From: Nonomuraea harbinensis
GTDB taxonomy: Bacteria; Actinomycetota; Actinomycetes; Streptosporangiales; Streptosporangiaceae
NCBI RefSeq assembly: GCF_019396385.1
Contig: NZ_JAHKRN010000048.1
Span: 1-64,000, forward strand
Reading direction: 5' to 3'
Length of the DNA: 64,000 bases
The notes beneath the pieces are model-generated. The model was not told the origin of the DNA. It worked only from the letters and a program-made list of their open reading frames with translations, and did no database searches. The number at the start of each line of letters is the position of its first letter. Within the stretch, counting starts at the first letter, position 1. A program made the position numbers and the translations under genes. Below are positions 1-8,457 of this stretch, piece after piece.

Positions 1-1
1 C

Positions 2-127
2 CGCAGCGTGGACCGCCCGGCCTACGACACGCTGATGACCAGCCAGCTGGAAGAGGCCGTGGCGCAGAAGGGCCAGGGTGATCTGGCCGATCTGCTGATG
101 GGCGGCGACACCTGGCGCATCGGCTGA
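2..127 (+). CDS. Partial CDS: C-terminal 41 residues, probable 2-oxoacid:ferredoxin oxidoreductase beta subunit
   Basis: Only the 3' end lies in the window, reading RSVDRPAYDTLMTSQ and ending GGDTWRIG before TGA. A short acidic/Gln-rich helix followed by a terminal GDTW is, from memory, how actinobacterial KorB-type (thiamine-diphosphate-binding) beta subunits of 2-oxoglutarate:ferredoxin oxidoreductase end. No catalytic motif is visible in this piece, so the family call rests on the tail alone. An inverted, degenerate copy of the same tail lies at 53806-53934. Confidence 0.45.
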   Translation, partial: RSVDRPAYDTLMTSQLEEAVAQKGQGDLADLLMGGDTWRIG

Positions 128-169
128 GTCCGCCTGGGATGTAGGGCGAGCCCCACGGTCCACGCGGAG

Positions 170-1255
170 TCAGCCGGGCCGCTGCCCCGGCTTGTCGACG
201 ACAGCCGCCGCGATGAGGGCGTCCCAGTCATGGATCTCGCCCTTCTTCATGGTCCCGAAAGGCCTGTCCTCGTGGTCCTCGACCACGAGGGTGCGGTAGC
301 CCAGATACTCGCAGGTCTTCGGATCGATGAAGATCTCGTCGCGCAGGTAGCCGTCCAGGACGTGGTACAGGGTGACGCCTCGGCGCTTGAGCAGGTCGGA
401 GGCCTCGGCTTCGTAGCGGACGCCCGGGATCTTCGCCAGCGCGCCGTACATGGCGGCGCGGAGCCTGGGCGGCAGCGCGGTCTCCCTCATGCCCATCGCG
501 ATCAGCTGGAACGCCCACCGGTCGCGGTCCTGGGAGGTGAACGCGGGCAGTGACTCCTCGGCCAGCCGCTTCGCCTCCTCGGGGGTCTTGCCCCTGTTCT
601 CCGCACGTTCCCGGGCCGAGCGCAGGAAGGAGGCGCGATTCCTGGCGTTCTCGGTGTCGACGGTCTGGTAGACGCGGGCCAGCAGGGGGCCGGCGTCGGC
701 CGGCAGGGAGAGCAGATAGGGGTAGGTCACCTCGAACTGCGACCCCCTGGAGACCTTGAGCCTGCCCTTCTCGACGGTGGCGAACGCCTTGTCGTCGAGC
801 CGCCGCCACTGCTCGTGGGTGCTCGTCACCTCCGGCCTGCCGATCAGCCGGCGCCCGCCGTCCAGCCGTGTCCGGGCCCGCAGGCTCTTCACGTAGCCCC
901 ACTGCTCGGGGCCGGCACTCCATCCGGGCTCGCCGGAGGCCAGCACCGCCGCGTTGTCGGCCAGATCCTGGGCGTTCGCCACCGGTCGCAGCCGGAGCTC
1001 GGTGACGGCGGGGGAGTGCCGCGCCCCGGCGACCTCGCCGCCCTTCTCCTGGGTGACGCCAGGAACCATGGTCGTGGCCACGGCGAGCAGCGCGGCCGCC
1101 CCGGCCAGGCCCAGCCCCCACACCGGCCGGAGGCGGCGGGCCCGCGGACGCCTTCGCGCGTGATCCGCCAGGCGGGACCGGGCCGCGCCGATGGTCTCCG
1201 CGGAGGTCTCCGGCAGCGCGTCGTGATAGCGGCGCAGTTCCTGCAGCTCGTCCAT
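170..1255 (-). CDS. CU044_5270 family protein, probable anti-sigma-like membrane protein
   Basis: The 361-residue protein begins MDELQELRRYHDALPE and has one hydrophobic helix at about residues 45-65 (VWGLGLAGAAALLAV), followed by a long extracytoplasmic domain. This layout and N-terminus match the CU044_5270 family, which usually sits directly behind an ECF sigma gene. The start ATG lies 3 bp after the sigma stop, with a strong AAGGAGG ribosome site inside the end of the sigma gene, so the two are co-transcribed and probably coupled. By analogy it would sequester or tune the sigma factor from the membrane. No zinc anti-sigma (HxxxCxxC) motif is visible, so the mechanism is unknown. Confidence 0.7.
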   Translation of the reverse strand: MDELQELRRYHDALPETSAETIGAARSRLADHARRRPRARRLRPVWGLGLAGAAALLAVATTMVPGVTQEKGGEVAGARHSPAVTELRLRPVANAQDLADNAAVLASGEPGWSAGPEQWGYVKSLRARTRLDGGRRLIGRPEVTSTHEQWRRLDDKAFATVEKGRLKVSRGSQFEVTYPYLLSLPADAGPLLARVYQTVDTENARNRASFLRSARERAENRGKTPEEAKRLAEESLPAFTSQDRDRWAFQLIAMGMRETALPPRLRAAMYGALAKIPGVRYEAEASDLLKRRGVTLYHVLDGYLRDEIFIDPKTCEYLGYRTLVVEDHEDRPFGTMKKGEIHDWDALIAAAVVDKPGQRPG

Positions 1256-1258
1256 GAT

Positions 1259-1849
1259 TCAGACCTCCTTCGCCACGTGACCCAGTGCCTCGCGCAGCTT
1301 GGCCCTGGCCCGGTTCACCCGGGAGCTGACGGTGCCGATCGGGATGTCCAGGGCCGAGGCGGTCTCCGCGTAGCTGAGGCCGGCGCAGGCCACGAGCATC
1401 AGCGCGTCGCGGTCGCCCCGGGACAGGCCCTGCAGGCCGCGCGCCAGCCGAGGGCTGAGCTGCTCGGCGGTCACCCGGTCGGTGACGCGGTCGGCGTGGC
1501 CTTCCACGTCGTCGCGGGCGGCCGAGCGGCTGAGTGCGCGGTAGAGGCGGAGCTCGCCGCGGCGATGGCGGCCGATGAGGTTGGTGGCGATGCCGTACAG
1601 CCAGGCCCTGGCCTCCGGGCGGGTCAGGTCGTAGCGGTCGCGCTGGTCGAACGCGGCCAGGAACGTCTCCGCTGCCACGTCGTCGGCGGCGCCGGACCCG
1701 AGCCGGGCGGCGGCGTAGCGGTGGATCGCGGTGAAGTACCGGTCGAAGATCACCGAGAACCACTCCGGCTCGTGCCGGGAGTTCGCGATGACCGACGCGT
1801 CGTCCGGCTCCGCGGCCAGCCGTGTGGCGGGGTACGAAGGGTCATGCAT
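1259..1849 (-). CDS. ECF-family RNA polymerase sigma factor
   Basis: The 196-residue protein has sigma region 2 at about 25-95 (WFSVIFDRYF, DDVAAETFLAAF, ARAWLYGIATNL) and region 4 at about 135-190 (LSRGDRDALML, LSYAETASALDIPIGTVSSR), as in ECF sigma factors. The start at 1849 (MHDPSYP) is chosen because it has an AAAGG site about 10 nt upstream and a normal ECF length; the open frame continues to 2044 with unlikely composition. It is followed 3 bp later by the CU044_5270 gene, its probable partner. I could not define a self-promoter confidently. The 236-bp gap to the divergent ROK gene must hold both promoters. Confidence 0.85.
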   Translation of the reverse strand: MHDPSYPATRLAAEPDDASVIANSRHEPEWFSVIFDRYFTAIHRYAAARLGSGAADDVAAETFLAAFDQRDRYDLTRPEARAWLYGIATNLIGRHRRGELRLYRALSRSAARDDVEGHADRVTDRVTAEQLSPRLARGLQGLSRGDRDALMLVACAGLSYAETASALDIPIGTVSSRVNRARAKLREALGHVAKEV

Positions 1850-2085
1850 CCGGCGCCTTTCTCGAGAAGAGGGTCGGCGCTGATTGCCCGATGCGGGCGT
1901 TCTTGTTCGCGGTGCCCTCCGGACGGTGACGACGATCGGCGTCCCGTCGCGCCCCCGGCCACGGCAGGTCACTGTATCCGCGGGGCGGGCGGAGTACCGG
2001 CCGCCCCGGCCGTCCGGGTGCCGAAGATCACACTTCCGGGGCACCCTCCGCGATACTGGGAAGCCGGACGATCGCGGAGGTCAGG

Positions 2086-3294
2086 TTGGTTCAGGAGGAG
2101 ATCCGCCGGAACAACGTCGGCACCCTGCTCCGACACGTGCACCTGGGCGGTTCGGTCTCCCGTACGGCGCTGAGCGAGCGGATGCGGCTCAACCGCAGCA
2201 CCATCATGGCGCTGATAGCGGAGCTCACCAGGGCCGGCCTGGTGCGCGAGGAGCTTCCCCAGGGCACCGGGCGGGCGGGGCGGCCGTCGCTCGTGGTCCG
2301 GCCCGAGTCGGGCCGGGCGTACGTGCTGGCCTTCGACGTGGCGGTGGACAGGCTGGTCGCCGCCAGGGTCGCGCTGGGCGGGATCGTGCTCGACCGCAGG
2401 GAGGCGGTCCGCCCGCGCGCCGGGGCGGACCTCGACCGCGTGGTCGAGGTGCTCGCCGAGTTCGGTCGCCGGCTGCACGGGGAGGCTCCTCCCGACGCGC
2501 TGTGCGTCGGGGCCGGCGCGTCCTACTGCGGGATGATCCGGCCCGGCGACGGCATGGTGCGCTTCGGGCCCGACCTGGGCTGGGTCGACCAGGCGTTCGG
2601 CGCCGAGCTCGGGCGCCGCCTCGGGCTCGGCCTGCCGGTGTCGGTGGGGAACGAGGCGCACCTCGGCGCGCTCGCCGAACAGCAGCGCGGAGCCGGCGCG
2701 AACTTGCAGAACCTGATCTACCTCCACGGTGACGTCGGCGTGGGCGGCGGCATCATCGTCGGCGGCAAGCTGCTCGACGGCGACAGCGGATACGGCTGCG
2801 AGCTGGGGCACATGGTGGTCAACCCGTACGACGGGCGCCCGTGCGGCTGCGGCTCGCACGGCTGCCTGGAGGCGGAGGTCGGCGAGCGGGCCCTGCTCGA
2901 CGCCGCCGGGCGACCGGCCGAGCTGTTCGGCCGCGACGCCGTGCGGGCGGTGGCGGACGATGCCGACCGCGGCGATCCGGCGGCCCAGGAGGCGCTGCAC
3001 CGGATCGGCGACTGGCTCGGCATCGGGGTGGCGAACCTGTGCAACCTCTTCAACCCCGGCATGGTCATCTTCGGCGGCACGTTGCGCGAGATCTATCCGG
3101 GCATGGCGGCTCAGGTGCGCGCCCGCATCGCCGCCAACGCGCTGCCCGTCGCCCGGGAGAGGGTACGGCTGCGCACGTCGGCCCTGGGCTACGACGCCAC
3201 GCTGGCCGGCGCCGCCGAACTCGGCTTCTCCGGCCTGCTGGCCGACCCGCTGGGCGTGCTCGCCCGTACCGCGCCGTGTTCAGCCCGCCGGTGA
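2086..3294 (+). CDS. ROK family transcriptional regulator
   Basis: The 402-residue protein has an N-terminal winged helix-turn-helix (about 1-75: EEIRRNNVGTLLRH, SRTALSERMRLNRSTIMALI) followed by an ROK sugar-kinase fold. Signature elements are VGGGIIVGGKLLDG, the ExGH motif in CELGHMVV and the zinc-binding PCGCGSHGCLE. Such proteins are usually sugar-responsive repressors or activators (XylR/NagC type). The TTG start has GGAGG five bases upstream, and its next codons read VQEEIRRNN as is typical for the family. It converges on and overlaps the LacI gene by 15 bp. Its targets are not evident here. Confidence 0.85.
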   Translation: MVQEEIRRNNVGTLLRHVHLGGSVSRTALSERMRLNRSTIMALIAELTRAGLVREELPQGTGRAGRPSLVVRPESGRAYVLAFDVAVDRLVAARVALGGIVLDRREAVRPRAGADLDRVVEVLAEFGRRLHGEAPPDALCVGAGASYCGMIRPGDGMVRFGPDLGWVDQAFGAELGRRLGLGLPVSVGNEAHLGALAEQQRGAGANLQNLIYLHGDVGVGGGIIVGGKLLDGDSGYGCELGHMVVNPYDGRPCGCGSHGCLEAEVGERALLDAAGRPAELFGRDAVRAVADDADRGDPAAQEALHRIGDWLGIGVANLCNLFNPGMVIFGGTLREIYPGMAAQVRARIAANALPVARERVRLRTSALGYDATLAGAAELGFSGLLADPLGVLARTAPCSARR

Positions 3295-4281
3295 GGTGCT
3301 GGCCCGCACCATGAGCCGGGTGGGCAGGACCTCCACCGCGCCCGGCGCGACGGCGCCGGTGAGGAGGTCGGCGAGCATCCGCGCCGCCCGGCGGCCCATC
3401 TCGCGCGGCGCGATGTCGATCGCGGTGATGGGGGTGGCCAGGCCGCGCAGGGAGGGGCTGTCGACGTACGAGGCCACCCGCAGGTCACCGGGCACGTGGC
3501 GGCCCTGCTGGAAGGCGGCCTGCACGGCGCTGTTCGCGCCGCCGTCGGGGACGGAGACGATCGCTTCGACGCCGCCGGGCGCCCGCAGGGCCTCGGCCAC
3601 GGCGCGGCTGACGTCCTGCGGCTCGCAGACCAGCGGCACGTCGTAGACCAGCGGCGTCCGGCCGGTCTCGGCGCACCACCCCTGGTAGGCGGTGCGGATG
3701 TCCAGGCCGAACGCGGTCTCCTCGCCGGGGCAGAGCATCGCGATCTGGCCGCCGTGACGGGACAGGTGGCCGAGCAGCGTGCGGGTCGCCGCGGCGTGGT
3801 CGGACTCGACCCGGCCCGCGTGCCGGGCGCCCGGCGTCAGGTCGCGCTCGCAGGTGACGATCGGCACGCGCAGGCCGGTCAGCGTCTCCAGCATCGGGTC
3901 GCCGAGCACGGGGTCGGAGACCACCACGCCGTCGAGGTGGAGGGACGGCGCGCGCCCCGGATCCTTCGTCGCCGGGATGAGCGTGAGCGCCAGATCGTGG
4001 GCCAGGGCCTCCTCGGCGGCGCCGATGGCGAGGTGCATGTAGTACTCGAGACCGATCGTGCGGCCGGGGAAGTAGAGGCCGATGGCCCCGGTGCGGCCCC
4101 TGCGCAGGTTGCGGGCGCTCCGGTTGGCGACGTAGCCCAGGTCGCGGGCGACCGCGGCCACCCGCTCGCGCGTCGCGGCGGGCAGCCGGCCCCGGCCGCT
4201 CAGGGCGTCGGACACGGTCGTCGTCGACACCCCCGCCGCGCGGGCCACGTCCTGCAGGGTGATCGGTCGAGGCGCGTTCAT
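3280..4281 (-). CDS. LacI family transcriptional regulator, probable repressor of the urease operon
   Basis: The 333-residue protein starts MNAPRPITLQDVARAAGVS, a canonical LacI helix-turn-helix and hinge (residues about 8-60, ending ANRSARNLRRG), followed by a periplasmic-binding-type effector domain. It is divergent from the urease operon. The 150-bp spacer carries a perfect CAGGAACGTTCCTG palindrome and a degenerate second copy, the expected form of a LacI-family operator, so I infer that it controls the urease operon and perhaps itself. The effector is unknown. Its 3' end overlaps the ROK gene by 15 bp tail to tail. Confidence 0.85.
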   Translation of the reverse strand: MNAPRPITLQDVARAAGVSTTTVSDALSGRGRLPAATRERVAAVARDLGYVANRSARNLRRGRTGAIGLYFPGRTIGLEYYMHLAIGAAEEALAHDLALTLIPATKDPGRAPSLHLDGVVVSDPVLGDPMLETLTGLRVPIVTCERDLTPGARHAGRVESDHAAATRTLLGHLSRHGGQIAMLCPGEETAFGLDIRTAYQGWCAETGRTPLVYDVPLVCEPQDVSRAVAEALRAPGGVEAIVSVPDGGANSAVQAAFQQGRHVPGDLRVASYVDSPSLRGLATPITAIDIAPREMGRRAARMLADLLTGAVAPGAVEVLPTRLMVRASTSPAG

Positions 4282-4338
4282 CAAGGGCAACCGTACTCCC
4301 GCGCGACGGCGGTCGCGGCCGTGGTTCCCGCGCCTGTG

Positions 4339-4376
4339 CAGGAACGTTTCTCCGGACCATTGCAGGAACGTTCCTG
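4339..4376. promoter_or_regulatory. Tandem LacI-type operators upstream of the urease operon
   Basis: A perfect 14-bp palindrome CAGGAACGTTCCTG lies at 4363-4376 and a partial copy CAGGAACGTTTCTC at 4339-4352, centres 24 bp apart. The central CG and the AACGTT core are typical of LacI-family sites. They lie between the lacI-like start (4281) and the urease start (4436). Confidence 0.7.
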
Positions 4377-4435
4377 TACGTGTTCTAATCATGCCCACCT
4401 CGGCGGATTCCCTACAGGTCATGGAGGCGGTCGTC

Positions 4436-5122
4436 GTGCATCTCACTCCTGCGGAACGCGACCGGCTGCTGCTGTTCACCGCGGCGGAGCTGGCACGGGC
4501 GCGGCGGGCCAGGGGCCTGCGGCTGAACGTGCCCGAGGCCACCGCGCTGATCGCGGACACGGTCTGCGAGGCGGCGCGTGACGGCCGGCGGCTCAGCGAG
4601 GCGATCGCCGCCGGGCGCTCCGTGCTGACCCACGAGGACGTGCTGCCCGGCGTCACCAACGTGGTCACCGAGGTGAAGGTCGAGGCGGTCTTCGACGACG
4701 GGACCCGGCTGGCCGTGGTCACCGCCCCGTTCGGCCCTGCGGTTCCCGACCCGGCCGGGCCGGGCGCCCTGCTGCCCGGGGCGGACCGTCCCGAGCCGTA
4801 CGGCGACGAGGTTGTGACGGTCCTGGTCACCAACACGGCGGCGGTGCCGATCAGCGTCACCTCGCACTTCCACTTCTTCGAGGTGAACCCGCGGCTGCGG
4901 TTCGACCGGGCCGCCGCCTACGGGCGCCACCTGGCCGTGCCGGCGGGCACGGCGACGCGGTTCGACCCCGGCCAGACCACCGGGGTGCGGCTGGCGCCGA
5001 TCGGCGGCGCGCGCGTGGTGGTCGGCTTCGCCGGCCTCGTGGACGGGCCGCTGGACGCCCCGGGCGCCCGGGAGGCGGCGCTGGAACGCGCTCGGGCCTG
5101 CGGCTACCTGGGATCGGAGTGA
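4436..5122 (+). CDS. ureAB: Urease fused gamma-beta subunit (UreA-UreB)
   Basis: The 228-residue product is a natural fusion. Residues about 1-100 are the gamma subunit (HLTPAERDRLLLF, NVPEATALIADTVCEAARDG) and about 105-228 the beta subunit (VTNTAAVPISVTSHFHFFEVNPRL, RLAPIGGARVVVGF). GTG 4436 is preferred because it gives the family-typical VHLTPAERD start with GGAGG 8 nt upstream; in-frame ATGs at 4391 and 4421 are alternatives. It overlaps ureC by 4 bp. With UreC it would hydrolyse urea to ammonia and carbamate in the cytoplasm. No nickel accessory genes (ureDEFG) are in this window. Confidence 0.9.
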   Translation: MHLTPAERDRLLLFTAAELARARRARGLRLNVPEATALIADTVCEAARDGRRLSEAIAAGRSVLTHEDVLPGVTNVVTEVKVEAVFDDGTRLAVVTAPFGPAVPDPAGPGALLPGADRPEPYGDEVVTVLVTNTAAVPISVTSHFHFFEVNPRLRFDRAAAYGRHLAVPAGTATRFDPGQTTGVRLAPIGGARVVVGFAGLVDGPLDAPGAREAALERARACGYLGSE

Positions 5123-6798
5123 CCGTGAACGGCGGCGACTACGCGGCGGTGTACGGGCCGACCACCGGGGACAGGGTGGTGCTCGGCGACACCGGGCTGG
5201 TGGTGGAGGTCGAGGCGGACGCGCAGCGGCGCGGGGACGAGTTCCTGGCCGGCTTCGGCAAGACCGCCCGCGACGGCCTGCACCTGAAGGCCACCTCGAC
5301 CCACGACACGTGCGACCTCATCGTGTCCAACGTGCTGATCCTCGACCCGCTGCTCGGGGTGCGCAAGGCCTCCATCGGTATCCGGGAGGGCCGCATCTCC
5401 GCGATCGGGCGGGCGGGGAACCCCGACACCCTCGACGGCGTCGAGGTGGTGGCCGGCACCGGCACCACGATCATCAGCGGCGAAGGCCTGATCGCCACCG
5501 CGGGAGTGATCGACACGCACGTGCACCTGCTGTCGCCGCGGGTGATGGAGGCCTCGCTCGCCTCCGGGGTGACCACCATCCTCGGCCAGGAGTTCGGCCC
5601 GGTGTGGGGCGTCGGGGTGAACTCGCCGTGGGCGCTGCGCACCGCCTTCGCCGCGTTCGACGCCTGGCCGGTCAACGTCGGGTTCCTCGCCCGCGGCTCC
5701 TCGTCGCGGCCCGAGCCGCTGGTCGAGGCGCTGGCCGAGGGCGGCGCCTGCGGGTTCAAGGTGCACGAGGACATGGGCGCGCACGCCCGCGCGCTGGACA
5801 CCGCGCTCCGGGTGGCCGAGGAGCACGACGTGCAGGTCGCGCTGCACACCGACGGGCTGAACGAGAGCCTGTCTGTACGCGACACGCTGGCGGTGCTGGA
5901 CGGGCGCACCATCCACGCCTTCCACATCGAGGGCTGCGGCGGCGGTCACGTGCCCGACGTGCTCAGCCTGGCCGGGCAGCCGCACGTCATCGGCTCCTCC
6001 ACCAACCCGACGCTGCCGTTCGGCCGGGACGCCGTCGCCGAGCACTACGACATGATCGTCTCCTGCCACGGGCTCTCTCCGGACCTGCCCTGCGACGAGG
6101 CGATGGCCCGCGACCGGATCCGCGAGCAGACCATGGGGGCCGAGGACGTGCTGCACGACCTCGGCGTCATACCCATCACCTCCTCCGACGCCCAGGGCAT
6201 GGGCCGGGCCGGCGAGACGGTCCGGCGGACCTTCGCCCTGGCCGCGAAGATGAAGGCCGAGCGGGGGGCCGAGCACGACCGCCACGACAACGCCCGGGTC
6301 CTGCGCTACCTGGCCAAGCTCACCGTCAACCCGGCGCTCGCGCACGGGCTCGGCCACGAGATCGGCTCGCTGCGGCCCGGCCTGCTCGCCGACCTCGTGC
6401 TCTGGGAGCCGGCCAGGTTCGCCGCCACCCCGCGACTGGTGCTCAAGGCCGGGTTCCCCGCCTGGGGCGTGACCGGCGACCCGAACGCGGCGGTGGACGA
6501 GGCGCAGCCGCTCGTCCTCGGCCCGCAGTTCGGCGGGTACGGGGCCGCCCCCGCCGAGCTGGCCGTCGCCTTCGTCAGCCGGGCCGCCGCCGAGGCGGGG
6601 TCGGATCTGCTGCCCACCCGCCGCCGCCGCGTCCCCGTACGCGGCACGCGCGGCATCGGCCTGCCCGACATGGTGCGCAACGCCCGCACCGGCCACGTCC
6701 ACGTCGACCCGCGCACCGGCGCCGTCCGGCTGGACGGCGAGCCCATCAGTTCCGCACCGGCCGAACAGGTGTCCCTGTCCCGCCTGTACTTCCTCTGA
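5119..6798 (+). CDS. ureC: Urease alpha subunit, divergent orphan type
   Basis: At 559 residues it has normal UreC length. By my count the nickel ligands are kept: H134 and H136 (DTHVH), carbamylated K214 (GFKVHED), H243 (ALHTDG), H269 (AFHIEG) and D357 (SSDAQGMG). The flap is kept too, C316-H317 (SCHGLSP). Several usually invariant neighbours differ (HTDG for HTDT, CHGL for CHHL, AFHIEGCGGGH), marking a separate lineage like the second, accessory-less urease of some actinomycetes. The start is a GTG overlapping ureAB by 4 bp. Nickel insertion would depend on ureDEFG elsewhere. Operon context suggests urea released from an imported organic substrate. Confidence 0.9.
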   Translation: MTVNGGDYAAVYGPTTGDRVVLGDTGLVVEVEADAQRRGDEFLAGFGKTARDGLHLKATSTHDTCDLIVSNVLILDPLLGVRKASIGIREGRISAIGRAGNPDTLDGVEVVAGTGTTIISGEGLIATAGVIDTHVHLLSPRVMEASLASGVTTILGQEFGPVWGVGVNSPWALRTAFAAFDAWPVNVGFLARGSSSRPEPLVEALAEGGACGFKVHEDMGAHARALDTALRVAEEHDVQVALHTDGLNESLSVRDTLAVLDGRTIHAFHIEGCGGGHVPDVLSLAGQPHVIGSSTNPTLPFGRDAVAEHYDMIVSCHGLSPDLPCDEAMARDRIREQTMGAEDVLHDLGVIPITSSDAQGMGRAGETVRRTFALAAKMKAERGAEHDRHDNARVLRYLAKLTVNPALAHGLGHEIGSLRPGLLADLVLWEPARFAATPRLVLKAGFPAWGVTGDPNAAVDEAQPLVLGPQFGGYGAAPAELAVAFVSRAAAEAGSDLLPTRRRRVPVRGTRGIGLPDMVRNARTGHVHVDPRTGAVRLDGEPISSAPAEQVSLSRLYFL

Positions 6799-6818
6799 CC
6801 CCGAAGAAGGTGCACCGA

Positions 6819-8447
6819 GTGACCCCACACGCCGATCTCGTGATCGTCGGAGCCGACGTCTACACCGTCGACGCCGCACGGAGCTGGTCCGACGCGGTGG
6901 CCGTGCGCGGGGACCGGATCGTCGCGCTGGGCGAGCCCGCCGTCCGCGAGCTCGTCGGCCCGCGCACCCGGGTGATCGAGGCGCGCGGCGGGATGGTGCT
7001 GCCCGGCTTCCAGGACGCGCACGTCCACGCGCCGTTCGCCGGCCGCAACCGGCTGAACGTGGACCTCAACGGGCTGGTGGGCCGGCAGGCCTACCTCGAC
7101 CGCGTCGCCGCCTACGCGGCGGGGGAGCCGGACCGGCCCTGGATCGTCGGCGGCGGCTGGGCGATGGAGTACTTCCCCGGCGGCACCCCGCGCAAGGAGG
7201 ACCTCGACGCGATCGTGCCGGACCGCCCGGTGTTCCTGTTCAACCGGGACGTGCACGGCGCGTGGGTGAACTCCGCCGCGCTCGCGCTGGCCGGGATCAC
7301 CGCAGCCACCCCCGACCCGCCCGACGGCCGGATCGAACGCGACCCGCGCACCGGCGAGCCCACCGGCACCCTGCACGAGGGCGCGGCCTACTCCTTCAAC
7401 GACCGGTACGTCCCGCTGCCCTCCCGCGAGGAGTGGGAGGACGCCATCCTCGACGCGCAGGCGCACCTGCACTCCCTCGGCATCACCGGCTGGCAGGACG
7501 CCTGGGTCACCCCGGCCACCCTGGACGCCTACCGCTCCCTGGACTCCGCCGGCCGGCTCACCGCGCGCGTCGTGGGCGCGCTGTGGTGGGACCGGCATCG
7601 CGGGCTGGACCAGATCCCGGAGTTCCTCGGCCAGAGGGAGTCGGGCACCGCCCGGTTCCGCCCCACCACCGTGAAGATCATGACCGACGGGGTGATGGAG
7701 AACTACACGGGCGCGCTGCTGGAGCCCTACTGCGACGGCTGCGGCGGGCACACCGCCAACCACGGCCTGACCTACGTCGAACCCGACCTGCTGGCCGCCG
7801 CGGTCACCGAGCTCGACCGGCTCGGCTTCCAGACGCACCTGCACGCGATCGGCGACCGCGCCGTGCGCAACGCGCTCGACGCCGTGCAGGCCGCCAGGAC
7901 CGCCAACGGCCCCGGCGACCGCCGGCACCACATCGCGCACCTGCAGCTCGTGCACCCCGACGACGTCCCCCGCTTCCGCGCCCTCGGCGTCACGGCCAAC
8001 TGCCAGGCGTACTGGGCGCAGATGGAGCCGCAGATGGAGGAGCTGACGCTGCCGTTCCTCGGCCGCGACCGCGCCGACCTGCAGTATCCCTTCGGCGACC
8101 TGCTGCGCTCCGGCGTGACCCTGGCGATGGGCAGCGACTGGTCGGTGACCACCGCCAACCCGCTGGAGGAGATCGAGGTCGCCGTCACCCGCGTCGACCC
8201 GGAGAACCGGGACAACGCGCCGTTCCTGCCCGAACAGGCGCTGCCGTTGCCCGTCGCGCTGGCCGCGTTCACCGCCGGCTCCGCGTACGTCAACCACGAC
8301 GCCGACGCCGGCACCATCGCCGTCGGCAACCGCGCCGACCTCGCCGTCCTCGACCGCAACCTGTTCGCCCGCGCCGCCGGCCCGGCCGCCGACGCCCGCG
8401 TCGACTACACCATCACCGAGGGGTCCGTCGTCTACGAACGCCCCTGA
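6819..8447 (+). CDS. YtcJ-like amidohydrolase
   Basis: The 542-residue protein belongs to the metal-dependent amidohydrolase superfamily, YtcJ/AepA-like branch. It opens with the beta-sandwich strand ADLVIVGADVYTVD, then the HxH metal motif in GFQDAHVHAPF, later HLHAIGDRAV, IAHLQLVHPDD and the final-strand aspartate in AMGSDWSVT. The GTG start has GAAGAAGG 8 nt upstream. It lies 20 bp after ureC and 10 bp before the permease. A plausible role is hydrolysis of an imported amide, ureido or guanidino compound that yields urea for the neighbouring urease; the substrate cannot be read from sequence. Confidence 0.8.
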   Translation: MTPHADLVIVGADVYTVDAARSWSDAVAVRGDRIVALGEPAVRELVGPRTRVIEARGGMVLPGFQDAHVHAPFAGRNRLNVDLNGLVGRQAYLDRVAAYAAGEPDRPWIVGGGWAMEYFPGGTPRKEDLDAIVPDRPVFLFNRDVHGAWVNSAALALAGITAATPDPPDGRIERDPRTGEPTGTLHEGAAYSFNDRYVPLPSREEWEDAILDAQAHLHSLGITGWQDAWVTPATLDAYRSLDSAGRLTARVVGALWWDRHRGLDQIPEFLGQRESGTARFRPTTVKIMTDGVMENYTGALLEPYCDGCGGHTANHGLTYVEPDLLAAAVTELDRLGFQTHLHAIGDRAVRNALDAVQAARTANGPGDRRHHIAHLQLVHPDDVPRFRALGVTANCQAYWAQMEPQMEELTLPFLGRDRADLQYPFGDLLRSGVTLAMGSDWSVTTANPLEEIEVAVTRVDPENRDNAPFLPEQALPLPVALAAFTAGSAYVNHDADAGTIAVGNRADLAVLDRNLFARAAGPAADARVDYTITEGSVVYERP

Positions 8448-8457
8448 GGAGGAACCC